Below are positions 21,530-33,949 of a stretch of DNA of 64,000 nucleotides, one piece after another. The stretch lies in contig ML976688.1 of assembly GCA_010015655.1 (NCBI GenBank), forward strand, positions 222,951 to 286,950. Direction: 5' to 3'. Source of the DNA: Bimuria novae-zelandiae CBS 107.79 (taxonomy: Eukaryota; Ascomycota; Dothideomycetes; Pleosporales; Didymosphaeriaceae). The position numbers and the translations under genes are program-made. Numbering within the stretch: position 1 is the stretch's first letter; each line of letters opens with the position of its first letter. Below the pieces are notes generated by a model. That model was not told the origin of the DNA, ran no database searches, and was given only the letters and a program-made list of their open reading frames with translations.

Positions 21530-24052
21530 TATTTATTTAACTTCGAATTCGTTTTCTTCCTCTGGTTGGTGATAGAAGGTGGTTTCAACTAGTATCTCTA
21601 GGTTGGCTGGTTCCAATCGGTCTATATAAAATACTAGGTGTATCTTGGCGTCTGGTAGTAGTTCTAATCTGTAGTTAACCGGTGATATTTGCTCGGAAAT
21701 AAAAAATAGTCTAACCTTAATATAATCCAGTTTCTTGTGTTTCTTCTTCTAAGTTTAAAGATTCTTTATAAGCAAATATGCTTTATCCCCCTTCTTTAGC
21801 TAAGGTGCCGTTTTTTGTTTTTAATTTGTGTAAGAAATAGCTTGCTATTAAGCTTTCTTAAGATTCTCTCGGAGTTATTCGTGCGTCTTTTTCATTTTTT
21901 CCGCCAAACTGATGGCTTTTTCCGTTTTAATAGTTGTAGGAAACATTTAATTAAAGAGATATAGATATCTTCCGTGGTTTATATAGAATGGCGTGTATCC
22001 TGTTACTACTAATATCTTGTTATTGTATGCCAATTGTGCTATAGGTAATAGGGAAATCTAGTTATTTTTCTAGTTATTACAGTAGATGCGTAGGTACGTT
22101 TCAATTATCTAATTCGTACGTTCTGTTTGTCCATCCGTCTGTGGATGATAAGCTGTTAATAGCTTCTGTTTTATTCTAATAAGTGCCATAAGTGTTGTCC
22201 AGTAATTTAAGGTAAAGAGCTTGTCTTAATTGCTAATAATTATCTTTGGTATGCTATAGTGTCGTATAAGGCGGTCCAGGATAAGGAATGCGAGTTCTTT
22301 GGCTATAGTTGTCTTCTAGCATAGTAGTAGTTCTACGTATTTAGTAAATTAACAAATAATTACTAATATAGAATTGTACTTTATTCCTGTTGCTAGGTCC
22401 TTTAATCCGGGTAGTCCTGTTATAAAGTCTATAGCAATATCTTCCTATAGTGCTATTGGTATCTGGATCGCTTGCATCTCGCCGTACTTAAGATATGTTA
22501 CGTGCTTGTTTCGTTGGCATTCTACGCATTTGCGGATATACTAGGTTACTACTTCTTTAATTCCTTTAAAGCTGTAATTGCGCTAGATAAGTTTTATTAT
22601 TTTCTTAATTCCTAGGTGTCCGTACGCAGGGTCGTCGTGGTATTATTAAATAATCTTAGTCTATTATTTTACGGGTACCTCTCGTGTTATCACGAGGATT
22701 TAATTAAGTTCCGCTATTAGTCCAAGGGATCCATCTTTATTTTGCTATAGAATAGCAGAATAGGTTTTAATCTTATCTCCTACAAGATCGCTACGCCTAC
22801 TTAGGGCGTCTACTCGTCCGTTTTCCTTGCCTAGGGTATACATAATCTTGAATTTATACTGCCCTATTGTTTCTAACCATCTCGCTTAACGTAGTGTTAA
22901 TTCCTTAGTTATCGTGAATCGTAAGAGATTCTTGTAGTCCGTAAAAATTATAAAATCTAAGTAACTATGTGCGTAGATCCTTTAATGCTTTAATACTCTA
23001 ATAATTGCGTATAGTTCTTTATCGTGTATGTCGTATCGTGATTCCGCGTCGTTGAGTTTACATAAGTAGTAGGCAATTAGATGCTAATGCCTATCCTTTT
23101 CTTGCTTTACACATGCTCCTAGTGCTAAGTCGCTTGCGTTCGTTTCGATCCTTAGTGGTTTATTATCTTGGAAGTGCATTAGTACTAGTGGACTAATACA
23201 TGCTTGCCGTAGTGCCTAGAATGCTTCTTTGCATTCTATTGTCTATTTAAAGGGTACGTCCTTCTTAGTAAGGTTTATAAGCGGTATTGTGATCCTTGCG
23301 TAATCCTTAATAAATTGTTAATTAAATCCACAGAATCCTAAGAATTCCTAGATGTTCTTAGCTAATTGTGGTCGTGGCTAGTCTTTAACACATTTAATTT
23401 TGTCTAGGCTTACCTTAATTCCTTTAGTATTAATAACATATTTAAGAAATTTAAGTTCTGTTTAGAAGAACTTGCACTTTTCTGGTTTAAGTTATAAGTA
23501 TAACTTATTAAGTTCCTTAAGTACCATCTTAACATGTTCCACGTGGTTGTTTATGTTTTCTAAGTAGATCAGAATGTCGTCTATATATATAATAATAAAG
23601 ATGTCGAGGTAGTGTTATAAGACGTTATTAATAAGCGCCTGGAATGTAGCTAGTGCGTTTGTGAGTCTAAATGGCATAATAGTGTACTTAAATAGTCTGT
23701 ATCTAGATCTAAATGCTGTTTTCTATTCTTTACCTTCCTTAATTTATATAAGGTAGTATCTATCGCGTAGGTCTAGTAAGGTAAATATCTTTGCTCGTGC
23801 TAGCCTGTCTCGTAGTTCTCTAATATTTAGTAACGGGTATTGGTTCTTGATTGTTATATTATTAAGTTTTTAGTAGTCTACGCAGGGTCGCAATTCGCCG
23901 CTCTTCTTAGGTATAAACATAAATAGGCTTGCCACTAGTGACTTTAATAGTCGTATGTATCCTTTTGCCAAATTCTTCTTAATAAATTCCTTTTCTTCTT
24001 AGAGTTCTTTGCCTAATTTCGCGTATAGTAGTCTAAAGGGTGGCGTCTTCCC
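21530..24052 (-). pseudogene. gypsy 2 pol: RT, RNase H and integrase
   Basis: On the minus strand, GELRPCVDY at about 23,880-23,905 is followed by [13 protein letters not shown]. The catalytic box YIDDILIY stands intact at about 23,570-23,595. RNase H covers about 22.8-23.35 kb. Integrase follows with an intact [12 protein letters not shown] at 22,122-22,157. The C-terminal portion (HLVFYIDRLEPANLEI, about 21,560-21,640) is the linker that follows integrase. Several TAG/TAA codons at former CAG/TGG positions remain. Copia 2 interrupts the element at 24,053-24,057, directly upstream of the RT core; the protease and gag part resumes at 29,633. Confidence 0.8.
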
Positions 24053-24057
24053 TTCTT

Positions 24058-24253
24058 TGTGAGGTTTAATGTTTGCCACTGAGCTGATGGCTTGTTTTCC
24101 TTTTGTTTGTTTTTGATGTTTGCCACTAAGCTGATGGCTTATTTTCCTTTTGTTTGCTGTTTGCCAGTTATCTAGGATGTTTACGCCTGGGTATATAGGA
24201 AATAGCTTACCTCTAGTGGCAGAGGGGGATATACATAAGTTATTTGGTTTACA
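24058..24253 (+). repeat. 5' LTR of copia 2
   Basis: A 196-bp LTR. It has an internal duplication of a segment containing TTTGCCACT-AGCTGATGGCTT (24,071-24,092 and 24,118-24,139). It differs from the 3' LTR at only a handful of positions, mostly transitions. Confidence 0.95.
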
Positions 24254-24271
24254 GTTATAAGCCCGGCACAG
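24254..24271 (+). other. Primer-binding site, half-tRNA initiator-Met type
   Basis: GTTATAAGCCCGGCACAG begins right after the 5' LTR. It contains no 3'-CCA complement (TGG). It is instead complementary to the anticodon arm of initiator tRNA-Met (GGGCUCAUAAC), with one G-to-A change of RIP type (TGAG to TAAG). Priming from an internally cleaved initiator tRNA is established for Drosophila copia and relatives. Confidence 0.6.
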
Positions 24272-24369
24272 TGTTTTGTTGGGCAACTCAGCTATTGCAG
24301 TTAGTGATCGCTCTTAGTTGTCTAATCTTTTACACATACCATTTGTTTGCCCTCTTTATATAATTACGA

Positions 24370-27300
24370 TGACGGCCGAATTGCAGGCAGCATCCCAAGC
24401 GATGGGAGTAATCCTTAAGACGCCTAAGGACTGGTAAGCTTAGTTATTTTTGCGTAAAGATACAGCGCAACAGTATAGGCTATAGGAGTATGTAGATCCT
24501 AACGTGCCGAAGGCAGATTTGAAGCAATTAATAGCGCCTACTCCGCTAGAGCCAAAAGACGCGTTGCCACGCGCAAGGGCAAATAGGGAACTAATCCCTA
24601 TACTAGTAAATTACACTAAGCAAGATCTTAATAATAAAGGATTTACGCGCTACTAATTCTTATATTAAAGGTATAAGTAAGATTTTTTAGTATTTAAGCG
24701 TTAGTAAAGAGCGCTTACTTTCTTTAACTCTAAGATAGCGCGCACTATACATTAACGCAACCTATACTTACTATAAGGTAAGAATACTACTTATAAATAT
24801 CTAGTTACCCTTAAGGCCCACTTATCGCTTACGATAACTATAATTAAGCGCGAACTAAAAGAAAAGTATCGCTAGTTATACGTGCTACTAAGGGACAAGA
24901 GTATAGAGATTTAGCTAAGGGACTGGCTTAACGTGATAAGGCAGGCGTATATAGTTTCGCTGTTAGACGTTGCGGATAACTAATTAGTAGAGGATTTTCT
25001 AGTAGCTATTAAGGTAGTAGATCTAGAGTATAGAGCGCCTGCGCTAGCAAGTTATCTTAAGTAACAGCGCACTAGCTAGATAACTACTCTATTATTAGAA
25101 GACAAGATCGCGACGTATAAGGACTACTTATAGATAACTTAACCTAGGGCTCTTTAACTTACGGCAATAGCAGGAGAGCTTTAAGTAGCAAAGACTATCT
25201 AAGAGTTAGATAAGGATAGCTCTAATAATAAGGGCAAGAGCTGCTTATGTAGATTTCGCCACTAGTAGGAGAACTACTATTACCTTAACCTACATGCTAA
25301 AGGCAGGCGCGTAGACTTTAAGGATAAGAAGTCTATACGAGAGCGTATTAAGAAGACTTATAAGGATAACGCTGGCTTAAAAGAGAAGGTGGAGGAGTAC
25401 CTAGGCAAATAGCGTAAGCGCAATAATATAGACATTAAGGAGATAATTATAGTAAACAACAGTAAAGCTCCTACTACTCTAGCTACTTATATAGCTAATT
25501 TTACAGTAGAGGCTATCCTTATAGACAATAACTCTCTACTATCTAGAGATCTCGAAGTCGCAGCTATCGCAGAGGGTGATAGTTTGTGGAACCGCTAGAT
25601 TCTAGACCCAGGTAGCAATACTTATATTGTTAACTTAGAGGACTAGGTAGGCTAGGAAAGGCAACGTAAGGAGCATAATAGTAGGACTATTACTACTAAA
25701 GTAAGTTATATTCTAGTAGAAGCCTAGGGTAAAGTTAGCCTCTCTGTCCGTACGCTGTCTAGTGTTAAGAGTTTAGCACTTACTTACGTTGCTTTTATAC
25801 TAGGCTTCTTAATAAGCGTTATAGGCCTAGGCCACTGTCGTGATGTAGGCATTTACTTTAACTCTGGCAGAGACGTTTTGTATAGGAGCTTAGGGGTGAT
25901 TACTTATTTAGAGTACTAGCGGGGCCACTAGTTGCTTAACGTTAAGACAAGTAAGCGACTAAAGAAGCCAACATTATCTACCTTTATAATAAAGACAGCG
26001 CTATTAAGAATACTAAAACCTATCTAAAAACTTAGCGCAAAGCTTGCTCATGCTATATAGGGTTATCTATTAAGAGAGGCAATCTAACACTTATAAGATA
26101 ATATAGTTAGCGTCGAAGTGACGGACGTTAAGCAACAGGACCTTAATTGCCAGGTTTACCACGAGGCAAAGCTCACGTAGTAGGTGTCTAGGCGTACGCT
26201 AGCAGACATGGCGGAGCGCCCGTTTTATCGTATTACTATTAACGTTTTACAAATCCGCGAGCACGGAAAGCTCTACTATAATCGCGATAGGTACGCTACT
26301 TATGCGGTGGACAAGTACTCTAAAAAGAATAAGGTAGAAATAACTAGGACAAGAAACGCTAGAGAGTTGCGTCCCTAGCTACTTAGCGTAATTCGGCTGA
26401 TCTAGAGGCAGTTTAATTACGACGTAATTATTATAAAAGCTAACAACGAGAAAGGATTTAGGTTTAAAAGTCTTTATAATAAATTAGGAATACGCTTAGA
26501 GCTGCGGGTATTAGACATACTAGAGCAGAATAGTAGCGCTAAAATAGCTAAAAAGACGCTTAGCACGAGGGCGAGAGCGCTAACGTTACAGGCTAACTTA
26601 CCTAAGAAGCTGGCGAACGAGATGTACAAGATAGCAGGGTACTTACTTAACTATACGCTAACGAGGTCGTTAGGCTAGAAAACTCTGTATAAGATTGTCT
26701 AGAGACATAAGCCTATCGTCTCCTACATGCGGCCTATTAGTTATTAAGCATACGTATTAAACAAACACCTGCTAAAGGCTGCAAAGACGTAGTCTAGGGC
26801 TCTTATCAGCCATCTTATAGGGTATAATTTAACTAATATCTTTAGGATTTAGCTACTAACGAAGGACCAAGTTATTCGCGTAAGAGACGTTATTTTTAAC
26901 CTAAGTCGTTTTTATAAAGGTAGTAAAGATGGGTATAATACGTAAGCTATTGCGAGATCTGTTAAGCTATTAGATATGCTAGAGATGCCAAATGAAGATA
27001 ATATTAAAGTAGAAGACTTACTAATAACCTGGCAAGCGCGAGCGCGTACATTACTCTAGTAATTAACTACGTCTAACAGGGGAGTTCTCTCCCAAGTCAA
27101 GCATAGAGTGGATGAGAAGGCTTCCGCAATTACTAAGTAAGTTAAAGAGATATAGCGTATAGTAGACGCTCCATTTTGTGACATATCATGCCTAGTAGCT
27201 GGAAATCTGGATAATCGAGGCGACAACGTTATTCTAGATAAACAAATTCAAACGCTAGAAAACAAATTAGAGTAAGATAAGGCTTAATTATAGTAGTAGC

Positions 27301-29325
27301 TTAGGGGTAAGGAGGATTTAGTGTTAAGGGAAAGAGTCTTGGCATAAAAAGATAGAGACACTTGATTTTTTAACGCGCACTTAACACCGCCTTTACCTAC
27401 TTAGTAACTAGTTATAAACTATTCTGCGACTAAAATACTAGACTATGTGCCTAACAGGCATACGAACAATGCTCCTTAGCGTTAAAACCTTGATTTTTTA
27501 GAGGAAAATATCGTTTCAGGCAGGCGTGAGCGTAGGCTAATAAACTATAATAATCCTTAGTTATATGCAGCGATTTTTAGCGCTAGGCGCGTTAACGAAT
27601 ATCTCTATACTTTTATAACTTTAATAAACGTTAAGCAAGGCTAAAATAGCGGATTTAGCTTTCTTAATAACTAGCGACTTTACAAGAGCCAATTACCGCC
27701 TAAACTAAAGTCTATACACTAGCTAAAGTATCACCGATTCGGCAAGCAGTTTATAGAGGCCGTTTAATAAGAGTATTACCAAGTGTAGGACAAGGGCTGT
27801 TTCTGCAAGACAAAGATAACTAGAAAGATAGTAGCTAAGCAAGGTATTAAGGTACTCTCGCTTATGTAGGTATTTAATTACAAGTTTAACGAGGACAGCT
27901 ATCTTTACAAGTTTAAGGCGCGGCTTGTTATACGAGGAGACCTTAAGAAGTAGTATAAAGACACTTACGCAGCGACGCTGGCAGCACGAAGTTTTTAGGC
28001 CCTACTAATAATTGCTAATAAGTTTAACCTAGAGCTTTGGCAGTATGACGCGCCTAACGCTTTCTTAAACGTCCTACTTAATCGCAAGCTCTTAGTGGAG
28101 ACCCTAAATGTCTTTAGCGATAATAGCGAGTTCCTAGAGGTCTTACGCGCTCTATATAGTTTAAAGGAGTTAGCACTACTCTAGCACAAAGATTTCCGTT
28201 GCATAGTTAAGAAATTAGGCCTTAAGCGTGTCCTAGGGTTCCTATACTTGTATACAAATAATTACCTTATATTATTTGTCTTCGTTAATAATATTATAAT
28301 CGCCTACTATCGTAATAACTAACGCTTGTTCGACAGCATTGCTAGCAAGCTTATTAAACACTACAACTTAAAGATAATAGGAGAACTTACATAGTTCCTA
28401 GGCGTATAAGTACTTCGAGATAGGAAGCAGCGTAAGATTTAGTTATTATAAGATAAGTATATTAACAAGATCGCTTATCGATTTAATATAAAGCTAGAGG
28501 GCAAGACGCTAGAGGCTCTATTACTATAATACGCAAACAACTTGCAGGCTTTTATAGAGGAGCCTAATGCTAAATAACAAACGTATTACTAGTAATTAGT
28601 TAGCAGCTTAGCATATATTACTTGCTAGACGCGTCTAAATATTGCGCGCTCGCATATTGTTTTAGCATATTATTTTACTAATCCTAGGCAGTTGCATGTA
28701 TAGTACGCACTTAAGGTGTAGGTCTATCTCCTAGCAACAAAGTACTACGCTCTCTAGGGCAGTAGTGACGACGGTGACGGCGCCACTAAAATCCTCGCTA
28801 GAGGTAACCTTAATCCCGTCTTTTACGGAGCATCAGACGCGTTGTATACGAACGTTATAAAGACGCGCTAGAGTAGCCATGGCTATCTCTTCCTACTATA
28901 TAATTTGCTAGTTAATTAGAGATCTACGGTGTAAAGGACCGTTAGCAAGTTAATAATAAAGATAGAGCTACTTGCTCTATTAACCACTAGATTATAACTT
29001 TAGGAATAGTTACGCTTTTTTAAAGGGATTAGTTTTAAGCTGAATAAGATGCTAGTTATTATATGTAATAACTAGCAGATAGTAAGCATTATTAATAAGT
29101 AGGAAGACTGCCTAAAAACGAGCATTAAACACGTAGACATACACCAAATATGGATCCGTTAAGAAGTAGAGGCAGGACGACTCCATGTGAGATAGGTGCT
29201 AATAACTAAGATGCTAGTAGACGGGCTTATGAAGTTGCTCTTAAAGTAGAAATATGCGGAGTTTGTAAGGCAGCTCTATCTCGTAGATCTCCGTGGACAA
29301 TTTGTCGGAAAAAAACGTTAAGTAA
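24370..29325 (+). pseudogene. copia 2 gag-pol polyprotein (degraded)
   Basis: The start ATG at 24,370 (MTAELQAASQAMGVILKTPKD) opens gag. Protease follows at about 25,590-25,640 (ILDPGSNTYIVN, the DSGA-like active site of this subgroup as DPGSNT). Integrase begins at about 26,180 (MAERPFYRIT, RYATYAVDKYSK). Reverse transcriptase spans about 27,700-28,500 (WQYDAPNAFLN, then LFVFVNNIIIAY for the DD box, both Asp now Asn, and QFLGVQ-like). RNase H spans about 28,700-29,320 and ends HVDIHQIWIR, ADGL-like (VDGLMKLL) and EFVRQLYLVDLRGQF. One frame carries most of it with many TAG/TAA at former CAG/TGG/CAA. Not functional. Confidence 0.85.
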
Positions 29326-29431
29326 AAAGCTCAACACCATGAAATCTGGCGATAGCCACTTTTACGGGTACGTCTACGGCTTTATATACGGGGCGATCGC
29401 CCCTCTAGCATGTGGGAGGTGCGAGGGGGTG

Positions 29432-29627
29432 TGTGAGGTTTAATGTTTGCCACTAAGCTGATGGCTTGTTTTCCTTTTGTTTGTTTTTGATGTTTGCCAC
29501 TAAGCTGATGGCTTATTTTCCTTTTGTTTGCTGTTTGCCAGTTATCTAGGATGTTTGCGCCTGGGTATATAGGAGATAGCTTACCTCTAGTGGCAAAGGG
29601 GGATATACATGAGTTATTTGGTTCACA
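29432..29627 (+). repeat. 3' LTR of copia 2
   Basis: A 196-bp partner of 24,058-24,253, ending GGTTCACA and followed by the duplication TTCTT. Confidence 0.95.
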
Positions 29628-29632
29628 TTCTT

Positions 29633-32210
29633 CTAGGTTAATCTTGTGATCCTAGAGTTAGTGCTTAGGTAGGTTTGCTTTTCCTTCCTATTCTCGAAAT
29701 AGATAGCTCTATTCTATAAACTATTTAGGGATTCTATAGGTTGTGCGTTACTCTCTTTCCTTTGCGGGAATTAGCTTGTCTACTGCCTTGCGCTCTATGA
29801 CCTAGTGGTTCCTGCCAGCGTCTACTAAGGGTGATTTGATCTTAAATCTTGTTTGCGAGACTATGTTGTTAATAGCTCTCTTATCTACTATTAAACTTTG
29901 CTAATGCGTAGGCATTGCTTGCAATGCATAGTTATAGCGCTTAAAGGATAGCGTTCTCCTTCCCTAGTCGATTATAGGGTTGTGCTTCCTTAACTAGGGT
30001 AGTCCTAGTATTACATCGTGACTGGCTTCCTCGAGAACGTCGAGGGTAATCGTTTCCCTGTGTCTATAGATCTTGAGTGTTATTTTAACCTCGTACTTAA
30101 TTTGTGGCGTGCCTGGCATTAGGTGTCTATTCGCGATATAGATAACATAAGCATCCTCTTTCTTACGCTTATAGAGTCCCGCTCTAATAAGTGCCTTTTG
30201 AGAGATGTAGCTTTGTTAGGCTCCTAAATCTAGCATAGCCTTTATCCATGTTCTATTAAGCCGTATTAGTAGCTTAATTAATGCTTAACTATTTATAGCA
30301 TTTAATTCCTTAAAGGCGTCTTCTCGCTTAAGCCTAGGTCTAAAAAAGATAATTCCTTAGTAGGTGGCTTAGTAGGCTAAAGGTTGCCGTTTTCATCCCG
30401 TGGTTGGCGGTATCGTGCCATTATCTGGGTTGCTTTACTATAGCTTCTCCCTTCTTGTTAGTCCATGCGCACTAGTTCTCTATAATAGTTACTAGGTCTA
30501 AATCTAAAGAGTGCTTTATTCTATTAATGCGTTACACAGTCTGGGTGTAGGCATGTCTGCTAAATCTTTAACATATATTTATTGTTAATTAACATGGTAT
30601 AGGTAAGGTTCTGGGTTTTACTAAGATATAGAAAGTATTTTACTTCTCTTTTATCCTATAGGTGCGCGTCGCATTCGGCGATTAGGCAATTAAACTATTC
30701 CTATCTATATCGTTTCTGCGATTGTGGGAAGTATTTACACTATTTAGCGTAAAGATGCGTATTGCATGCGTTAGTGGTATAGAATCTCTATTTAAGGATT
30801 CCGTGATTAGGATTTTGGTGGTCTAGGTCGTACATTAGTTTGTAGCTAAGATTCTTAACGGGGTATTTCTTCTTTAGGTCCTAGTGTTTGTAATCGTGGT
30901 CTACAAATTCTTATATTGCTAGGCTAATTAGTTTAGTGCGTATTATATTTAGCTTAGTTACCGTAAATCCGAAATTAGTTTTACGCGGTTAATGTTGATC
31001 TAAGAATTAGAATATATTATATTCTTCCTTGTCCGTAAGTCTTCTTGTATTTAGACGCGGTATGGGGGCGCGTTTCTTTGGCTCCTCTTGCTCTACCTCC
31101 AATCCTTCTTTTGTATCCTCGTATAGCCAAGAGTCAGACGAGTCCGTTCGCTCCAAGTCCCTATCTTAGTTATTAAGTTATTTAATAGCACTAATAACTT
31201 GCTATTCTTTATTAGTCGCGTCCGCGTCCTTGATAATTAGTACGTTTAACTGTCTAATAACCTTGTTCTTAGATCTGTAGTTCCTAGCTATATGGCCTAG
31301 TTTGCCATACGTAAAACAAGTGCGTGTCTCGGTCCCCTGTTATCGTCGGGTTCTATCTAAGATACGTCTTTGGTTAGGCTTCTTGCGATAGCCTAGAGAC
31401 TTTCCTGTTCCTTTTCTGATTGCATTGATTTGGTTATGGTACTAGATTCCTTCCATCGGCTGAGGTCCGTAGTTGTCTTGTCTTGGCCTAGAAGTCTGTT
31501 GATTGCGATAATTATTGTGGCTTAAGGGTAGTCTATAGCCTTATTATCCTAACTGGTTCTATCGTATATCGCATTTCAGTTCGTACTATTCCTTATTAAT
31601 CTTAATAGCTTCCTTTAATAGTGCTTCTAGTATATCTATCTTTGCTCTGCTACGTAGTAGTTCTTCGCGTAGGTTAGGCTTAAGTCCTTAACGGTATATA
31701 GTTATAAGAGTTACTTTGTTCTAATAGATTTAATTAGCGTGTCTGCGGAATTTAGAGTTATATTTAGCAGCTAAGTGGACTTGCTTAAGTTGCTAGATAG
31801 CTCTTTTAGCAATAGCCTCCTAATTAACTACTCTAAAGTACTGTTTAACTTTTTTGCAGAACTCGTCGTAGTTTTTTATAATTTTGTTAATAGTATCTCC
31901 TTCCGAGTTCTCCTTGGCTAGGTATTAGTTAAGATACAGTCGAATCTATGCAAGGGCTGGTCCTTTTATATAGGATGCCGTAAAAATAGTCTTATTAGCT
32001 TTATTCTATTCCTTCTTCGTTCCGTAGAAGTAGAGGTTAAGCTGCAGAATCTATAGTTCTGTATGTTTACGGTCTTTATAAAAGAGATTAGGTTTAGCGT
32101 AAAAGCTTCCCTTAATATAAGTAATAGTAGTATTATTATTATCTAAAGTGTTCCTTAGAATAATATCTAGTGCATTAGAAAAGGTCTCGTATTTGCTTAT
32201 ATTAGGGTGT
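29633..32210 (-). pseudogene. gypsy 2 gag and protease region
   Basis: The minus-strand frame from about 32,200 downwards gives a Gag: an N-terminal capsid-like part (KGSFYAKPNLFYKDRK, KKVKQYFRVVN, KYNSKFRRHAN), then a zinc knuckle TCFTYGKLGHIARNY at about 31,285-31,335. In that CCHC motif the second and last Cys are now Tyr (TGT/TGC to TAT/TAC), a RIP-type change. The acidic linker after it (31,020-31,200) leads to the protease region at about 30.0-30.4 kb. Scattered TAA/TAG stops break it. The 5' end lies a few bases inside the LTR at 32,217. Confidence 0.75.
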
Positions 32211-32216
32211 TTAAGA

Positions 32217-32693
32217 TGTTAAGTCCCTACGGGTAGCTAGTCCGAAATGGGGTTAAGGTTGGTTCTCTAGCAGGAGCGATATTAAAGATAAGAAAGAGTA
32301 TATTAATAGCTCGCGCTTATTAATAGGGTGTTAGTATTAAAGTAAGATGTGTTACAATTAAATTAACAAGAGCCTAAGTGAATCCAAACGATAGATTAAT
32401 AAATAGGTTAAACACAAGGTGGAAGAGTCTATCCTTATGTTCCTATATACTTAGTATGCTCGACTTGCTCGCTTCGAGCATATTAAGCGCAGCCTTGGCT
32501 TTCTGCATATACTTAACTTGCTCGCTTTAAGCATGTCAAGCGCAGCCTTGGCTTTCTGCATATGCTCAACTTGCTCGATTCGAGCGCTTCGAGCAGTCAC
32601 GTGACCTGCCCATTGCTGTGCCACCATTGGCTCCCATAAGACCTTGGCCGTCTCAGAATGTTAGCCTGGTGATGCTAAATACAGATCCTAACA
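32217..32693 (-). repeat. 5' LTR of gypsy 2
   Basis: A 477-bp partner of 20,318-20,794; followed by the duplication GACTA at 32,694-32,698. The small ORF overlapping it (32,618-32,800) is an accident of LTR plus gypsy 3 sequence. Confidence 0.95.
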
Positions 32694-32698
32694 GACTA

Positions 32699-33900
32699 TC
32701 TTTACTAAATAAAAAAGTTATAGAAATAAGAATAAGACCTTTTGCTAAAGGTCTACGTCTTAGCGCAAATAATTATACGCAGCAAGCTATTAGCTTATAA
32801 AAAAGTAATAGCTAGGGAAATAAAAGGATAGCCTCCCTATTTATAACTAAACTCTAAGTATTAGGAGTTAACGAGAATAAAATATAATAATTCCTAAGCA
32901 AGGTTAAAGTACTTATTAACCTCTAAAACACCTTTTAGACTCTGCCGCAAGGAGTAAGAGGACTAACTAAAGAAATAGTAAGAGAGCGCTAAAAACCCCT
33001 AATAACACAATAATACTCCTAAAAGACAAAAGGTATAAATTAGCCATTAGAAGCAGACTAATAAATAGAGCTACTAAAAAGATTAATAGTAGAGCTTGTC
33101 TTAAACTAAAGAAAAAGCCACCGCCCTAAGATCCTTAACTTAGCCTACTTCGACGGCGAACGACGGGATTACCGCCGCTTTAAAATAGTAATATAATATA
33201 AGCTCCTAGAGGATAGGGACTGCCTTAGAAATATACCTAAATATATTATTAGTTAATTAACAGGACGTGCAGCGACGATAGGAATTATATACCTAAACTA
33301 CTACCTAGGGTACACTAAAGCTAACCTCTAGGAGCTACTAGACCATAACTTTTATAACTACCTAGCGAAAGAAATCGCGCGTAACTACTTACTTATAATA
33401 TAATAAGGGAACTAGAAGCTTCGTAACTTTAACTTTAACTTTAATAACTATGCTATAGAAGCTAAGAAACATAGTTAGGAAATCTTAAAGAATTTATATC
33501 TTTAAATCCTCCGCAAGGACTTACAGGACTAAATAGTTATAATAAATATAGATAACAATTAGGACCTATAAGGGGTCTAAAAGAGAGTTAATAAGGTAAA
33601 AGAGAGTTAATAAGGTTAAAGAAAACTTCTTCTAAAATATATTATAACTACTAAAGTTTTCTGCCAAGAACAAGGCGCCAGACGAAATAGATTAGGAACC
33701 TACCTAAGCTAACCCTAGAAGGATGTCTGGCCAACGAAGCCAAGACAAAAGACACTAAGCGACAAACGGAGCCACAGGACACAGGTCTAGCAACACCTAG
33801 AAACGAGCCACGTAGGTGTCGCGCGAGGTAATAGAAACCCGTAAGAAGAATAGTTCCTATTTTTATTATAAAGATACAGGACATCGCGTAAAGTAGTATA
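32699..33900 (+). pseudogene. gypsy 3 gag (degraded)
   Basis: Plus-strand translation around 33,120-33,330 reads LAYFDGERRDYRRF, then LLEDRDCLRNIPKYIIS and LTGRAATIGI, the pattern of fungal gypsy Gag (KFDGxRxxYRxF followed by a YIxSxLxGxA segment). A decayed zinc knuckle YFYYKDTGHRVK lies at about 33,850-33,890, with both leading Cys changed to Tyr. The region 33,650-33,880 is only lightly mutated. The 5' part of the reading frame lies before the gypsy 2 insertion (20,114-20,317). Confidence 0.65.
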
Positions 33901-33949
33901 AACTTTTATTTATAATAAAGCTAGCATAAGTTCGCGCTGCTATACCTAC

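Larger units (their letters stand above)
24058..29627 (+). mobile_element. Ty1/copia retrotransposon, copia 2
   Basis: Complete-ended: two 196-bp LTRs (24,058-24,253, 29,432-29,627), both TGTGAGG to CACA/TACA, with a perfect 5-bp duplication TTCTT at 24,053-24,057 and 29,628-29,632. A purine-rich tract GGGAGGTGCGAGGGGG precedes the 3' LTR. A primer-binding site for an internal part of initiator tRNA-Met follows the 5' LTR. Total 5,570 bp, the expected size for copia. It is the innermost and presumably youngest member of the nest (copia 2 in gypsy 2 in gypsy 3 in A). Confidence 0.95.
20318..32693 (-). mobile_element. Ty3/gypsy retrotransposon, gypsy 2, split by copia 2
   Basis: Two 477-bp LTRs (20,318-20,794 and 32,217-32,693) and a perfect 5-bp duplication GACTA (20,313-20,317 and 32,694-32,698). 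On the minus strand a polypurine tract AGAGAGAGGGGATAA abuts the 3' LTR at about 20,795-20,809. Length without copia 2 is about 6.8 kb. Gag (right) to pol (left) reads on the minus strand, with integrase the last clear domain. Less RIP-mutated than gypsy 1 or 3: several core motifs are intact. An unusual plus-strand ORF sits between pol and the 3' LTR. Confidence 0.9.

Noticed and set aside
33651..33884. 77-codon minus-strand ORF
   Set aside because: It lies antisense to the lightly mutated part of gypsy 3 gag, whose plus-strand reading shows a zinc knuckle next to it.
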